In this document: piece after piece, positions 48,625 through 59,710 of the stretch
Layout: every line of letters starts with the position of its first letter
Position numbering within the stretch: the first letter of the stretch is position 1
Origin: Neopestalotiopsis rosae
Lineage: Eukaryota; Ascomycota; Sordariomycetes; Amphisphaeriales; Sporocadaceae
Length of the DNA: 64,000 nt
Direction: 5' to 3'
Assembly (NCBI GenBank): GCA_023078685.1
Contig: JALGAS010000004.1
Coordinates: 558,001 to 622,000, forward strand
Translations under genes and position numbers: made by a program
The notes under the pieces: model-generated
Database searches by the model: none
Told to the model about the DNA's origin: nothing
What the model saw: the letters and a program-made list of their open reading frames with translations, nothing else

Positions 48625-50457
48625 ATGTCAAACATACAGATATCGAAAAGTTCTGATCTGTCTGACGACTCGCCCGCCACTCAACCATCGCTTGTAGCAG
48701 CTACGGATGAAGCTGGTCCTACCGTCCCTATGCAGAATGGCGATTGGTCCATGGATCCGCGCAATCCCAAGACTTGGAGTCTGGGCAGTCGGGTCTTTCA
48801 TACGGGCATTCCGGCATTATATTGTTTTGTAGCGTAAGTCCGAAGTCCTCGTTGTGGCACTCAGCAATAGAGTGCTGTGCTTAGTTGTGACCTCCAGAAC
48901 GTTCAGCACCTCGGTATACGCACCGGGCATCTACCAGCTAGCCAGCCAGTTCAACACAAGCGAAACCCTCGCAATCCTAGGACTGTCTATTTATCTTTTT
49001 GGTCTCGGTATGTGTACAACACCAAAATTCCATAGTGATCTCATGCCTGGAACAACAGCGCTCATGACTATGTGCAGCATTCGGACCCATGATCGGGGGC
49101 CCCATATCTGAAACCTATGGCCGTAAGCCTGTCTATCTATACACCCTCCCAGTTTTCATCCTCACGAAAATGGGAGCTGGTCTTGCCAAGAATGTAGCCA
49201 CATTCGTCGTCTGTCGATTTCTTGCCGGCCTGGCAGGTGCGTCCTGTCTTGCCGTCTCAGCGGGCACGGTAGCTGACGTGTGGGATATGCAACATGGCGG
49301 TGGCCTCGCAGCTGTTCTGATTACGCAAATGGGATTTTCTGGAGCATCCATAGCTCCTCTCGTAGGCGGCTACATCATCCAGACTCGCGACGACTGGCGC
49401 TGGACCATGTGGGCTGTCCTGATGATGACAGCTCCCCTCGTAGTGGCCGTCCTGTGCTCAAAGGAGACATCCAAAAAACAAATTTTGAAGCACGACAAAA
49501 AAGAAGGAGTGGAACTGTCGCCTCAGCAGAAACTCCAATTAGGAGTCATTCTCCTTCGCCCTTTCATGATGCTCTTCACAGAGCCAATTGTGGGTACGTG
49601 TGAAAGAGGACTACTTCTGAGGCTTGATACTGCCTCTTGACTATTTGATCACTGACTCATGTTTCGTGTAGTGAGTAATACTTCATGCAGAAGAATCGGA
49701 GTTATTTCGATCTAGAGCTTTTAACAGCAGCGATATTAACTCCTGAAATCACATAGGCATCGATAACAGTCTACAACGCGTTTGTGTCTGGTATCTTCTT
49801 CGCCTTTTTCCACGGTTACACATATGTCTTCGGGAGAGTATACAAGTTCACAAGCGCCGAGGTTGGATTGACTTTTATTGGAATATTTCTCGGGGTCACT
49901 TTGGCTGGACCGACATTTATTGTCGTGAACAAGACTCTTTACGCAAAGGCCAAAGCAAGGGCACCAGATGGAAGGCCGCTGCCAGAAGAGAGGCTCTACA
50001 GCTCAATACTGGGTTCTGTAGGGATATCGATATCCCTGTTCTGGTTCGCATGGACGGCACGGCCTGACGTTCACTGGATGGTTCCTACCGCTGCCGGAGT
50101 ACTGTTCGGCTGGGGTATCGTTTCCTTATTTGTGAGTCTTTTACCACAACCCTTTCTCAGATGCTCAATCATTTCTCACAATTCTAGCTTGGAATGGTGA
50201 TCTACTTGATCGAAACTTATCAGGCTAATTACGGGGCATCTGCCAACGCTGCCCTCACGTTCCTTCGCTTCTGTGTGGGTGCCGGCTTTCCCCTCTTTGT
50301 GATACAAATGTACGAGAAACTTGGAATTTCGTGGGCCATTAGTCTCGTCGGTTTTATCAGTGTGGCCATGTTACCCATTCCCTGGGTTTTGTATCGATGG
50401 GGTCCCTTTCTGAGAAGCAGAAGCGCTTTCGGGCCTTCTCAACCTCGTGCTATCTAG
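48625..50457 (+). CDS. MFS drug/metabolite exporter (DHA1-like)
   Basis: Exons are 48625-48833, 48898-49007, 49078-49589, 49757-50131 and 50188-50457 (491 aa). The pre-helix-1 motif NPKTWSLGSR, the loop motif GGPISETYGRKPVY (motif A), RFLAGLAGASCLAVSAGTVAD in helix 4, LVGGYIIQTRDDWRWTMW and a multi-helix C-terminal half fit the 12-helix drug:H+ antiporter-1 group of fungal exporters. The end of exon 3 is uncertain. A GTGGGT donor at 49590 keeps the frame, while the stronger GTACGT at 49594 would need an unseen micro-exon. The 167-nt intron there is longer than its neighbours. A second ATG at 48595 would add 10 residues. Divergent from the PKS, it may export the product or give self-resistance. 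Confidence 0.82.
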
Positions 50458-53154
50458 TATTTCAATGTAAATATCAATGTCACACAGACACAGTACTGTA
50501 GCTACAGTCAGCATGATAGAATTATACTAAATAAGACAATACTAATCATACTTCTTTTTGGATGCATCTAAAACATGTGCTGTTGACGTATCTTCATTCG
50601 ATGTCTCACATTGAATTTTGCTTTCAGGCTGGGTCTTGATTTATTGCGACACGTATTTTCTGGAGATATGTGGCCGGAACATTCTATTTTTGTAATCCGG
50701 CAAAGTTGTGATAGATATCACGATATCTCCACGTTTAGCAAGAAGAAGCAGAAGACGAACATGGGGGCCGAGCTTGCCACAGCTGCAATGGCCATATACC
50801 TCATGGTATCGCTACACTGAAGATGGACTTATATTAGTATAGTATCCTTTTTAGGGCGAAAGACGTGATACTTACGGCTGCAGTGATTGTCATTCTCTCA
50901 ATGGAGCCCCAGTCATGTAGCACACCCTAAAATGAGCTATAGACCGCTCCTATAATGGCTGGATACGTGCTAGCAGGCATGTACTCCATGAAGGTAACAG
51001 GAAAAAGTGATTGTATGTAGCCCCCGACGCGGTGATGCTAATAGCTTGATCAGTAAAGCAACAAAGCTGCAAGATGCCGGTGACCTGCCCAATGTCAGAC
51101 TACGGGACCGTCGATTGGGCGGCAGGTAGCAGGAGAGTCTCCATGATACCTGCACCGATGCGCTGATTAAACTGGACACCAAAAGATCCCCGCAGCGCTG
51201 TTTTGTGCGCCTCGTAGTCATTGTCAGCACATGTAGACCAGCTAAAACTGTAGTAAATACACTCTAATGCGGCACGAGCCTATGGCACACACACGCTCCA
51301 TGTGGCAATTGTTCGATTACTACCCGACCAGAGTGCATATAATGCCCAGCGAATGAATTTCCGAAAAGCTTTAGAGCGATGGTCCGATCTTCCAATACAC
51401 GCACGAATGGCCTGGCTCCTTGTTCGGAGAGTGCTTGTTTTCACAAAGCGGTCAAGGACCCTTGGCTTAGAAGTTTACAACCTTGAATAAACGAAATGGT
51501 GCAATGGCAGTAAGGTTGATTTAATTAAAGAAGGATAAATAAATGTGTTTCTTTTTCTTTTTTTTTTTTGATGCTTGAACTTTGCCAGAGATCGCGACAT
51601 GAACGCGTGAACTGCTTACTTCTTAAGGAGATTGGATTCGGACAGTAATACTTGTGTGTTTTGTGTCAATTCATCGGGACACAAAGGAGGGATTGAAGCA
51701 CTGTTAGCTTTGACAAAATGAAGATGTCGACGAACGTCTCCACTGACCCCGAGCTCTTTCCGCAATGATTGAAGGACGCTGGGTGTAGAAGACTTTGCAA
51801 ATAGAAGAAGGAATTGTGGCATGGCACTATCCCAGGCTGGATATTTGAAGGTTCATAGACAATACGGCCCCAAACCAATGACAGCTACGGCGAACATGTG
51901 ATCATCTGATTTACCAGGGACCAGGGAATTGTTGCAACATAACCATGAGCTGATACTTAACTAATGATCTTGCTTATCGAGATGCGAACTTCAAATGCGA
52001 GATGTGGAGTCGGATGCATCCAAACAACCTAATTTATACGCTTAGAACTATAGACAGCGGGCGAGGCGTTGCATTTGGTAAAGCTTATCTCTATCGAGGT
52101 TCATTTTTAGAAGTTTTGAGGACCCTGCGCATTCATCCCTGTTAGCCCAAGAAACGGTTCGGCAGGAAGAACAAAAGCTTGAATACCTGGGCAAACTCTT
52201 GTCTGTGGTATGAACATGATATGCCGGATCTCAGAATTGTACGTTTGCCGAAGGAAGTGCATCTTGACATCGATATCCAATTACGAGAAGAGACTACCAC
52301 TTCTTCAAGCAGTCATAACTCAAAGCACTTCCACCCTGTTCTCCAATTCAACAGGCGATGGAAACCACCAATTGACTACCTGAATTTTATAGGCGTGTAA
52401 GCCATCACTTGGAAGTTCTCTAATCCCTATCGATGATGAGCAGATATTGCCCAGGGGCCTGCATTCGACATTATGTCTTGCAGCGATATGAATGGACAGT
52501 GGATTCAATAGTAGACTTCCCCTGGGTGACGCGCGTCTGGCTAGCGAAGCGCAACGTGGGTACCGAACCTTGATTTTATCCCCGCTGTACACACCTAAAA
52601 TAGTGCCGCCGCCCCAAGTCCACGGGTGTCGTGAGTTCGGCAACACACTCCAAAGGCCATAGAAACCTTTGCCGTAAACCATCGTGAGAAATTATTCAGG
52701 CACTGGCCCGAAAGGTCCAGGCTCTAATCTTCAGCTTCCTCATTTCACAACCATGCGAAGGATTCTGGATATCATACTAGCCTTTGTCAATATCCTCGGC
52801 CTGGGCGTCGGTATCAAGACTAAAATGACCCCAAGTAGGCTCTAGACAAGGACATATGTCCACTACCAAAAGAATTATCTTGAGATAACCAACAGCGAAG
52901 ACTTACGATATCCTATTTTTGGACATTTACTCCCAGCAATGGAGATACTGAGAGCCTGACTAGTCTACGGTCTAGCAAAAAGAGTACCATGGCTTCATGG
53001 AGCCTTTGATGAAGCCTCGGGATCAGGAGCGCGACGATTTGGCGAGCGGTCTCAGTCTGCGAATCCGCAAGCTGAGGAAACTTATATATACGCCATCTCG
53101 CATGTCATTCATCAAGATCACAAAGGTATCTACAACTCCAGACCAACAGTCACC
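50458..53154. other. Gene-poor 2.7 kb between polyketide locus and GH71 gene
   Basis: Relatively AT-rich, with short frames and no family motif. The only hint of a gene is the small spliced frame at 52753-52951. The right end (53000-53154) is the GH71 promoter. Confidence 0.5.
52753..52951 (+). CDS. Possible 45-aa spliced small ORF
   Basis: The ATG has CACAACC before it. Exon 1 (52753-52834) codes for a short hydrophobic start (MRRILDIILAFVNILGLGVG). An intron with a GTAGGC donor and an AACCAACAG acceptor leads to exon 2 (52896-52951), which ends in TGA after QQWRY. It could be a membrane or secreted peptide, the remains of a larger gene, or chance. No family recognised. Confidence 0.2.
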
Positions 53155-56100
53155 ATGAAGCTCTGGCATGCGGTTTTGCCGCTTTTCGCGGCTTGTCGCA
53201 CGCAAGCAAAGGCCGTCTTTGCTCATTTCATGGTATGCTAAGATACTGGTTCATACTACGATTTCTCAAACAATACTAACCTAGCTACTCTAATAGGTCG
53301 GTAACACTGCAGACTACACTTCGGATACCTGGTCGGACGACTTCACTCTCGCTAAAAATGCGCACCTCGACGCCTTTGCTCTCAACATGGCATATGGTGA
53401 TACCCTCCAACGATGACCAAGTCCCAACTGCTTTCTCTGTCGCAGAGAGCCTGGGTTTTCAGCTCTTCTTTTCCTTCGACTATGCTGAAAATGGCGCCTG
53501 GCCAGAAGCCGATGTCAAGTCCATGATTGAAAAGTATTCCTCCAGCTCTGCATACTTCTCAGAGGGAGGCAAACCCTTGGTCTCTACCTTTGAAGGTCCT
53601 TCCAACGCAGACGACTGGACCAGTATCAAGTCATCCACCGGTTGTCTTTTTATCCCCGACTGGTCATCTCTCGGTGCCAAAGATGCAACTGCCCTGGGTG
53701 TGGCTGATGGTCTGTTCAGTTGGGCCGCATGGCCCACCGGCCCAAACAACATGAACACCTATATTGATGCATCATGCGAGGAGTTTATGGATTCCTCCAT
53801 GCCCTACATGATGGCCGTATCACCGTGGTTCTACACCAACTTGCCCGGCTACAGCAAAAACTGGCTCTGGCGTGGTGATTCCTTGTGGAATGACCGGTGG
53901 ACCGAAGTCCTCTATTGGCAGCCTGAGTACGTCGAATTGTTGACCTGGAACGACTATGGCGAGAGTCACTACTTTGGACCTATCCGCTCCAATACCGTCC
54001 TCGATGTCGGGAAAGCGCCATTTGACTACGTCTCCGACATGCCCCACGACGGCTGGCGAGCGCTACTGCCCTTTTGGATCGACATGTACAAGACGGGCAC
54101 GGCAAGTGTGTCTGAAGAGGTCCTCGTCACCTGGTACCGTGTCAACCCAGCGTCTGCATGCTCTAGTGGTGGTACCAGCGGCAACACGGCCAGTCAGTTC
54201 CAGGTGGAATACCCGCCCAGCGAAATCGTGCAGGACCGAGTTTACTTTAACGCCCTCTTGACATCCGAGGCTTCGGTCTCCGTTACCATTGGCGGTACAG
54301 CAGTGACCGCAGAATGGTCATCCAAGCCTTGGGATGGTGTCGGCGTCTACAATGGCAGTGCGCCCATCAATGGCTTGACTGGTGCAGTTGTAGTGACCGT
54401 CAATGGCATGTCCGTCACGGGCAAGGCGATCACGACGAGCTGCACTGATGGTTATTCCAACTTCAACGCCTGGGTGGGGTCAACTACCAAGAGCGTCTCT
54501 GCCGTCTCGCCGGAAATGAACCTGTCTGAGCAGAACTGCACCAGTGGATGGGCAGTTGGTAACTTTGAGGGCCTCTGTGCCACATCGTGCTATTATGGAT
54601 ATTGCCCTTCTGGAGCATGCCTATGTACGTCCATGGGTCCGCTGAATGAATCACCTGAATCGACTGGTGTCAAAGGCTACCCGATCGCTGGCGAAGGTTC
54701 CAGTTACAGTGGTCTCTGCTCCTTTGACTGCAACATTGGCTATTGTCCGGACACTGCATGCGGAACCACCGAGGTAGCGTTGGCAGAGCCTACAGTCTCT
54801 CCATTCACTCCCGCTGCCTGCACATCGGGATCATACACGTCGGATCCAAATTACGCAGGTCTCTGTTCATACGCCTGTAACTACGGCTTTTGTCCCATTT
54901 ACCAATGCTCCTGCGACAGTACTGGTACTCTTGTCCTACCGCCCGACATTGAGGGTGGTGAGTCGGGCGAGCCTGTCGAGTCGACTGATCAGAGCGGACT
55001 GTGCGAATTTGCCTGCGCCCGCGGCTATTGCCCCGCTGGCGCATGCACCTACACTGGCGACGACGACACCTATGTTGACGACACGGGTATTGTCAAGCAC
55101 CAGACTGGAAGTGACTCCACCGTACTACCAATTGACTCCAATACTTGTCCTTACCTCAGCGAATGGAGCACGCTCTATTTGGCCACGGACGTCGGCCTCA
55201 TCTCTTCAAAATATTCGGCAAGCGAGCGATGGGACAATGCATACGCCCAGCACGCTTACCTTTGTTTTGAAGGTTGGTACCTTGAAGCCGAAAAAGTGGA
55301 TGAGCTTGGATTTTTCGAGAGCTGGGAATCAACTATGCTTTACTACATGGGCTGTGATGGCTATCAGATGCGATGTCTGATAGGTTCGGGCATCAATTGC
55401 GATGCAGACATCAGCTGCCCCAGCACTCAGAACGTCACTTTGGCCGGGTACCTCGTGTCAGGCTCAATGGTGCGGATGACGAAGTTTTACACTCAGTGGT
55501 TTGACGCTTTAGACCAAGTGTTCGCCACATTCGATTCAACAGCAGTAAGTACCCAGAGTCTTTATTGTCCTCCGTCATTTTCGAATTATCATTGACTTCA
55601 ATATATAGTTCAAAGAAGCATTTGCCAATGGAGAAGAAGATTCTGTTGTGGACCAGCTTGAAAAATGGGCACTCGGCATGATCTTCGAGGCAGTCGGCAG
55701 TCTCATTTTCAAAGGTGTCAAGACTTCGTTTGGGTCGTCAGCGGGAGAAAAGGCAGAGGGATTGCTCGGCAGTAGCTACGAGACTTTTACGGAGTGGGCC
55801 GTGGATAAAATCGTTCCTTCACCAGATGAGGGAGTCGATATTTCCGTAATCGACGGATTGCTGAACCAAACAATCCTAACACAACAGAATGCCCTCGAGG
55901 ACTACGTCACGGAGATCTTCAATGGTAGTGATACCAGCATGGCGCATCTCTACAACCAGATAGACGGTGGTACTTGGCTACACATTGACAACGAACAGAT
56001 GAGCGACATTCGGGAGACCACCAAAAAGTTCGTCATGAGCCAGGTCATTCCAGCTGTCTGGGCCCTGGCTACAGACCCTCACATTGTCATCATTGTGTCA

Positions 56101-56625
56101 GACGAAGAAGACGACACCAGCAACCCCTTTTCCGGCGGTGGACTGAATTCAGACGAGGCCGAGAGCGTGCGGTACAGCTACGACGGGCAGACTTTCTGGC
56201 TTGTGCGTTTGCAGCACTGTACCTACTACGCAGGCCACGCTACTGCATGCGGTTCTGACCCTTGGGCTCCCGTCCACGGACATGCGGCCATTGAGACTTC
56301 AGATGCCTGGGCCCTCAACAAGACCGATATTATCGTCAGCTCCAACGAGGGCAAGAAACTCAACGGGGGCGAAAACGGCTACGTCCTCAGAGACAACGCA
56401 GACGGCTCGTACTTTATCAATGGTGACGGCGACAAGTCGGACTGGGTCTACGACAAGGGTGTGCAAACGCCAGGCGTGTTTTCGTATCCCATTTGCAGCT
56501 ACGATCTGGCGCACCTCAACTGGGCGACGATTAACAAGCAAGCTAGCACGGTGGAGAAGTGCAGCACGTATCCGTGTTGCTCGTGCGATGAGCTGGGCTT
56601 GGATAGCGACGAATGCTCAACCTAA
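53155..56625 (+). CDS. Modular GH71 alpha-1,3-glucanase (mutanase) with an apparent frameshift
   Basis: Exons are 53155-53232, 53297-55544 and 55609-56625, giving about 1113 aa if one surplus base near 53402 is ignored. A signal peptide is followed by a GH71 catalytic region: AHFMVGNTADYT, DAFALNMAYGD, FQLFFSFDYAENGAWP, VSTFEGP, DGLFSWAAWP, SPWFYTNLPGYSKNWLWRGDSLW and WNDYGESHY. Next come a beta-sandwich-like stretch, four Cys-rich repeats of the form GLC-x3-C-x2-GYCP (about residues 450-640), then about 400 residues of unrecognised sequence. The reading frame slips between MAYGD and NDDQVPTAF: dropping one A restores GDPSNDDQ, as expected from the family. A 49-nt intron (53396-53444) would also keep a frame but would delete a conserved helix. 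So it is either a sequencing error, a recent null allele or an unusual splice. Confidence 0.85.
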
Positions 56626-56772
56626 GACAAGGTCTTGCACTAGCAGTAAACTTCTATGAGATAATTGATTACAGATTCGGCGATGCCCGTTAAAATCGGC
56701 TGCTGGCACTCAACTTGGTATAAGCTTTGTACATACACTTTATGAAATAAATCAGAATACAGTTTTCAAACT

Positions 56773-59160
56773 TCAGACTGTGATGATGAAAAGGTTTCCG
56801 ATTCCTTTTCCAAACCATGGCTGGATGCAACAAGTGTAACATTGAGAGTCTGCCAAGACCACATCCTTCTTGAGATGAGTAGCCACGATAATTGCTGCCG
56901 CTTTGGCAATGTCCGTACTGTACTTCGGGGATAACACGCCTAAGGAGAAGAAATACTCGCGTTTCCCTGATTCTGTAAGACGAAGTCCCCACGGGATTCC
57001 CTGGCCACTTTCGTTCTCGCGGACCTCATATCTCAACTTGACCTCGAGGCAGGGAGCCAATCTTGGCGGGTCAGATATATTCCATGATTCTTGCCCCAGC
57101 TCCATCTCAAAAGTTGTAGTTATGCAGGGGGCAGAAGATCTTTGACAGAGGGCAGCAGTGCCTCTTGCCTTAAGCGCAGCGGTGATCAGTGATGCTGGTC
57201 CAACCGCCAGCGCACTGGTGATGGAGTTATCCCCAAGTCCGAATTGGAACTCAATCTGGAGAGACTTGACTTGCTGGGTCACACCAAGGTTGACCGAGAT
57301 CATTGGTTGTAGAGATTGGACTGGTCCTGGCATAGACGATATGTTGAACCTATCTTGGATGCAAGGATACGAGCTGCCATCCCACTCAATATGACCTGGG
57401 ATTATGCTAATACGCCCCAAGACCTCTCTGTCGAGGACGAATTCCTGGAGAACTGAATAGAATGAACACACACCGCCATGAGAGAAGGCGTTGGCTTCAT
57501 CCTCATCACTTGTTTTTCTTCCTGCGAAAAGCATCATGCAGCCCAAGAAGTCATTCTCCACGAATGCAGGGTTCACTATACGATTGATCTCAGTCTGACG
57601 TATGAGATCTTGCCCTGGCGTCCCGCACCTTTTAGGCGTGTCCGCAATGGCGTTGTGGGCATTGTGGTATACCCAGATCAAACCGTCTCGCCTCAATCCC
57701 ATCTTTGTAGTCATTACGGTGGCTGACAAGATCTGACAGATGATGATTATGGACTCGAAGATCGCAAGCTTGCAAAAGCTGTTGGTACTAGCAGAATCGA
57801 CATGCGGTACGCAGCAGCTACACCTACAAATCATTCGAATCTCGAATATGGCTCGTATGTACTCAATCTGTGCCTCCTTGAAGGTTCGGTCGAGCTGTGC
57901 GTAGGTGATATGAGCAAACGACTGGAGTTCTGGAAATAGCCCGAGGGAATTGCGAATGAACCCACGGCCGCCAGACTCTGTGAAGTAGTGCTTGTGCTGT
58001 GTTGCTTGGTACAAGTCCACGCCCGGGGCCTCAAAATTCATTATACCAGTAAAGATGCGGGCTGCGCAGCCAAAACCGGTTGAGAAGGTTTTCTCAAGCT
58101 GCATAAGCTCGGCGAATTCCAGTCCAAATGCTTCCCGGAAGCACTCTTCCCAGGGCAATCTTCCGCCGTAGAATGGAGGATCGCTGATTGAAAGTAGCTT
58201 CATGATGCCAGGTCGGTCGCGAAGGCTGAAAGTCTTGCTAGAAACCGCCAGCGTCGAGTCTCTGGTTGCGATTGTAGCAGGAGCGGAGTCAACATCCAAT
58301 TGAATAGTCAAGCCAGAGCGCGAGACACTGTCTGTGGTCTGGTATATCGTCATGCCTTTTGCGTCGATGATGCTGACACTGAAGCCATACAGCCATTCGC
58401 CCATGGCAGCTAGCCAACCAGTGCCGACTCCTCCTTTAATCGTGACTTCCTGATAACGATTTCTGGAGAGCATGCCCAGCGCGAGAAGCGTAACACTCAG
58501 GTCACTTGGATTGGGGCATGATACGTCTGCGATTTGTCCTGACCGGCGCGCATGGAGCTTTTGCTGCAATTGTCTTTGTTTGGGGCATAATCTGGTGAAA
58601 GAGCCGACCAAGATTGGGAACTTGCTATGCGCAAGGACTCCAGTACAGGCCTTGACTAGCGTCTGCCACTCCTTCAATGATGGCATAAATCCTGAAGGAG
58701 GATTGTACGACGCCGTCATGGAATGAAGGACGCTGGCGGCAAAGTCCTCATGGAAGCTTTCGCCGAGCGCCGCACACAAGGCGACTAGACCTTTACCTTC
58801 CGTCGTGGACCCCAGAATGCGAACCAGGCTGCGGAGGCCGAAGCCGAACCAAATCACATCGCCAAGTCCACGATAGGTCTGCAGGCTGTTAAGCGCATTA
58901 TGGATGTTGTCTTGGCCTGTAGCAGAAAGTCTTAGGTTCTTTGCGAGTTCCTGTCCGACCATGATTGTGAAGGGTTGGACTCCTGCAGCCATGTATCGAC
59001 CAAGAATATCAACTGTGAAAGCGACAGAGCTGCGCGACAGGCCGACCCAATCTAGTGAGCCTTGCTGTGCAAAACTATTGCCAGAAGCATTGGCAACTGT
59101 CCCATCTGAAGAGCCCCCACCGTTTTCCATAATGAAGATAATGATGATGCAGACAGTCAA
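56773..59160 (-). CDS. Large unrecognised protein, 795 aa
   Basis: One open frame of 795 aa, or 785 from the second ATG at 59130. The latter seems the better start, since the first residues (MTVCIIIIFI) come from an ATGATG-type repeat and look like read-through of the leader. Segments such as LGDVIWFGFGLRSLVRILGSTTEGKGLVALCAAL resemble fungal hypothetical proteins I have seen, but I cannot name a domain. A Cys cluster (MICRCSCCVP, near residue 440) and one hydrophobic stretch (FESIIIICQILSATVM) are visible; no signal peptide is convincing. It ends 148 bases from the GH71 gene, tail to tail. Function unknown. Confidence 0.75.
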   Translation of the reverse strand: MTVCIIIIFIMENGGGSSDGTVANASGNSFAQQGSLDWVGLSRSSVAFTVDILGRYMAAGVQPFTIMVGQELAKNLRLSATGQDNIHNALNSLQTYRGLGDVIWFGFGLRSLVRILGSTTEGKGLVALCAALGESFHEDFAASVLHSMTASYNPPSGFMPSLKEWQTLVKACTGVLAHSKFPILVGSFTRLCPKQRQLQQKLHARRSGQIADVSCPNPSDLSVTLLALGMLSRNRYQEVTIKGGVGTGWLAAMGEWLYGFSVSIIDAKGMTIYQTTDSVSRSGLTIQLDVDSAPATIATRDSTLAVSSKTFSLRDRPGIMKLLSISDPPFYGGRLPWEECFREAFGLEFAELMQLEKTFSTGFGCAARIFTGIMNFEAPGVDLYQATQHKHYFTESGGRGFIRNSLGLFPELQSFAHITYAQLDRTFKEAQIEYIRAIFEIRMICRCSCCVPHVDSASTNSFCKLAIFESIIIICQILSATVMTTKMGLRRDGLIWVYHNAHNAIADTPKRCGTPGQDLIRQTEINRIVNPAFVENDFLGCMMLFAGRKTSDEDEANAFSHGGVCSFYSVLQEFVLDREVLGRISIIPGHIEWDGSSYPCIQDRFNISSMPGPVQSLQPMISVNLGVTQQVKSLQIEFQFGLGDNSITSALAVGPASLITAALKARGTAALCQRSSAPCITTTFEMELGQESWNISDPPRLAPCLEVKLRYEVRENESGQGIPWGLRLTESGKREYFFSLGVLSPKYSTDIAKAAAIIVATHLKKDVVLADSQCYTCCIQPWFGKGIGNLFIITV

Positions 59161-59710
59161 ATCTATAAGAACAAGGCGCCATGATTCTTTCGGGGAAACT
59201 TGATATGGGTAAGAGTCAGGGCAAGGAGGCTGAGTCTGAGCAGAATGTAGTTCTTGCCTCCCGATCTGTTATCTACCCAAGTACTTGGGCACCTAGTCCA
59301 AAGCAGTATACAGCCACTGCAGCTGAAAGCGTCTCCAGTTCAGCTGAAAGTGCGGGGCAGCGCGCCAAGTGACTGTCTCGTATAGGTGCTATCAAAGTGA
59401 AAATGGTCATCACCCCATTGCATCGTGTCTGTCTACGGCGTAGCTCCCGCAAGGCGGGATCTGATCGTCAAGAACTCTGTATAACAGTAGTTAGGACAAG
59501 TACGAAAATACGCTTACTTGAGCGCGGCCAGTGAACGTTTACCCCAGGATGAATATGAGCCATCCGTGGTTGACCATATCCTCCACGGCACGGCGCTGAA
59601 CCTTGCTGCCCAGCGTTGATCCCTGCCAGTGCGCGCAACACACCTCGAATCCATCCCCTACAACGTGCCACTACCGAACAAACACCTCGTTTGGTCAAAA
59701 CACCAAAGGA
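59161..59710. other. Intergenic between unknown gene and P450
   Basis: About 0.55 kb, no supported gene. It contains the promoter of the 795-aa gene. Confidence 0.5.
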
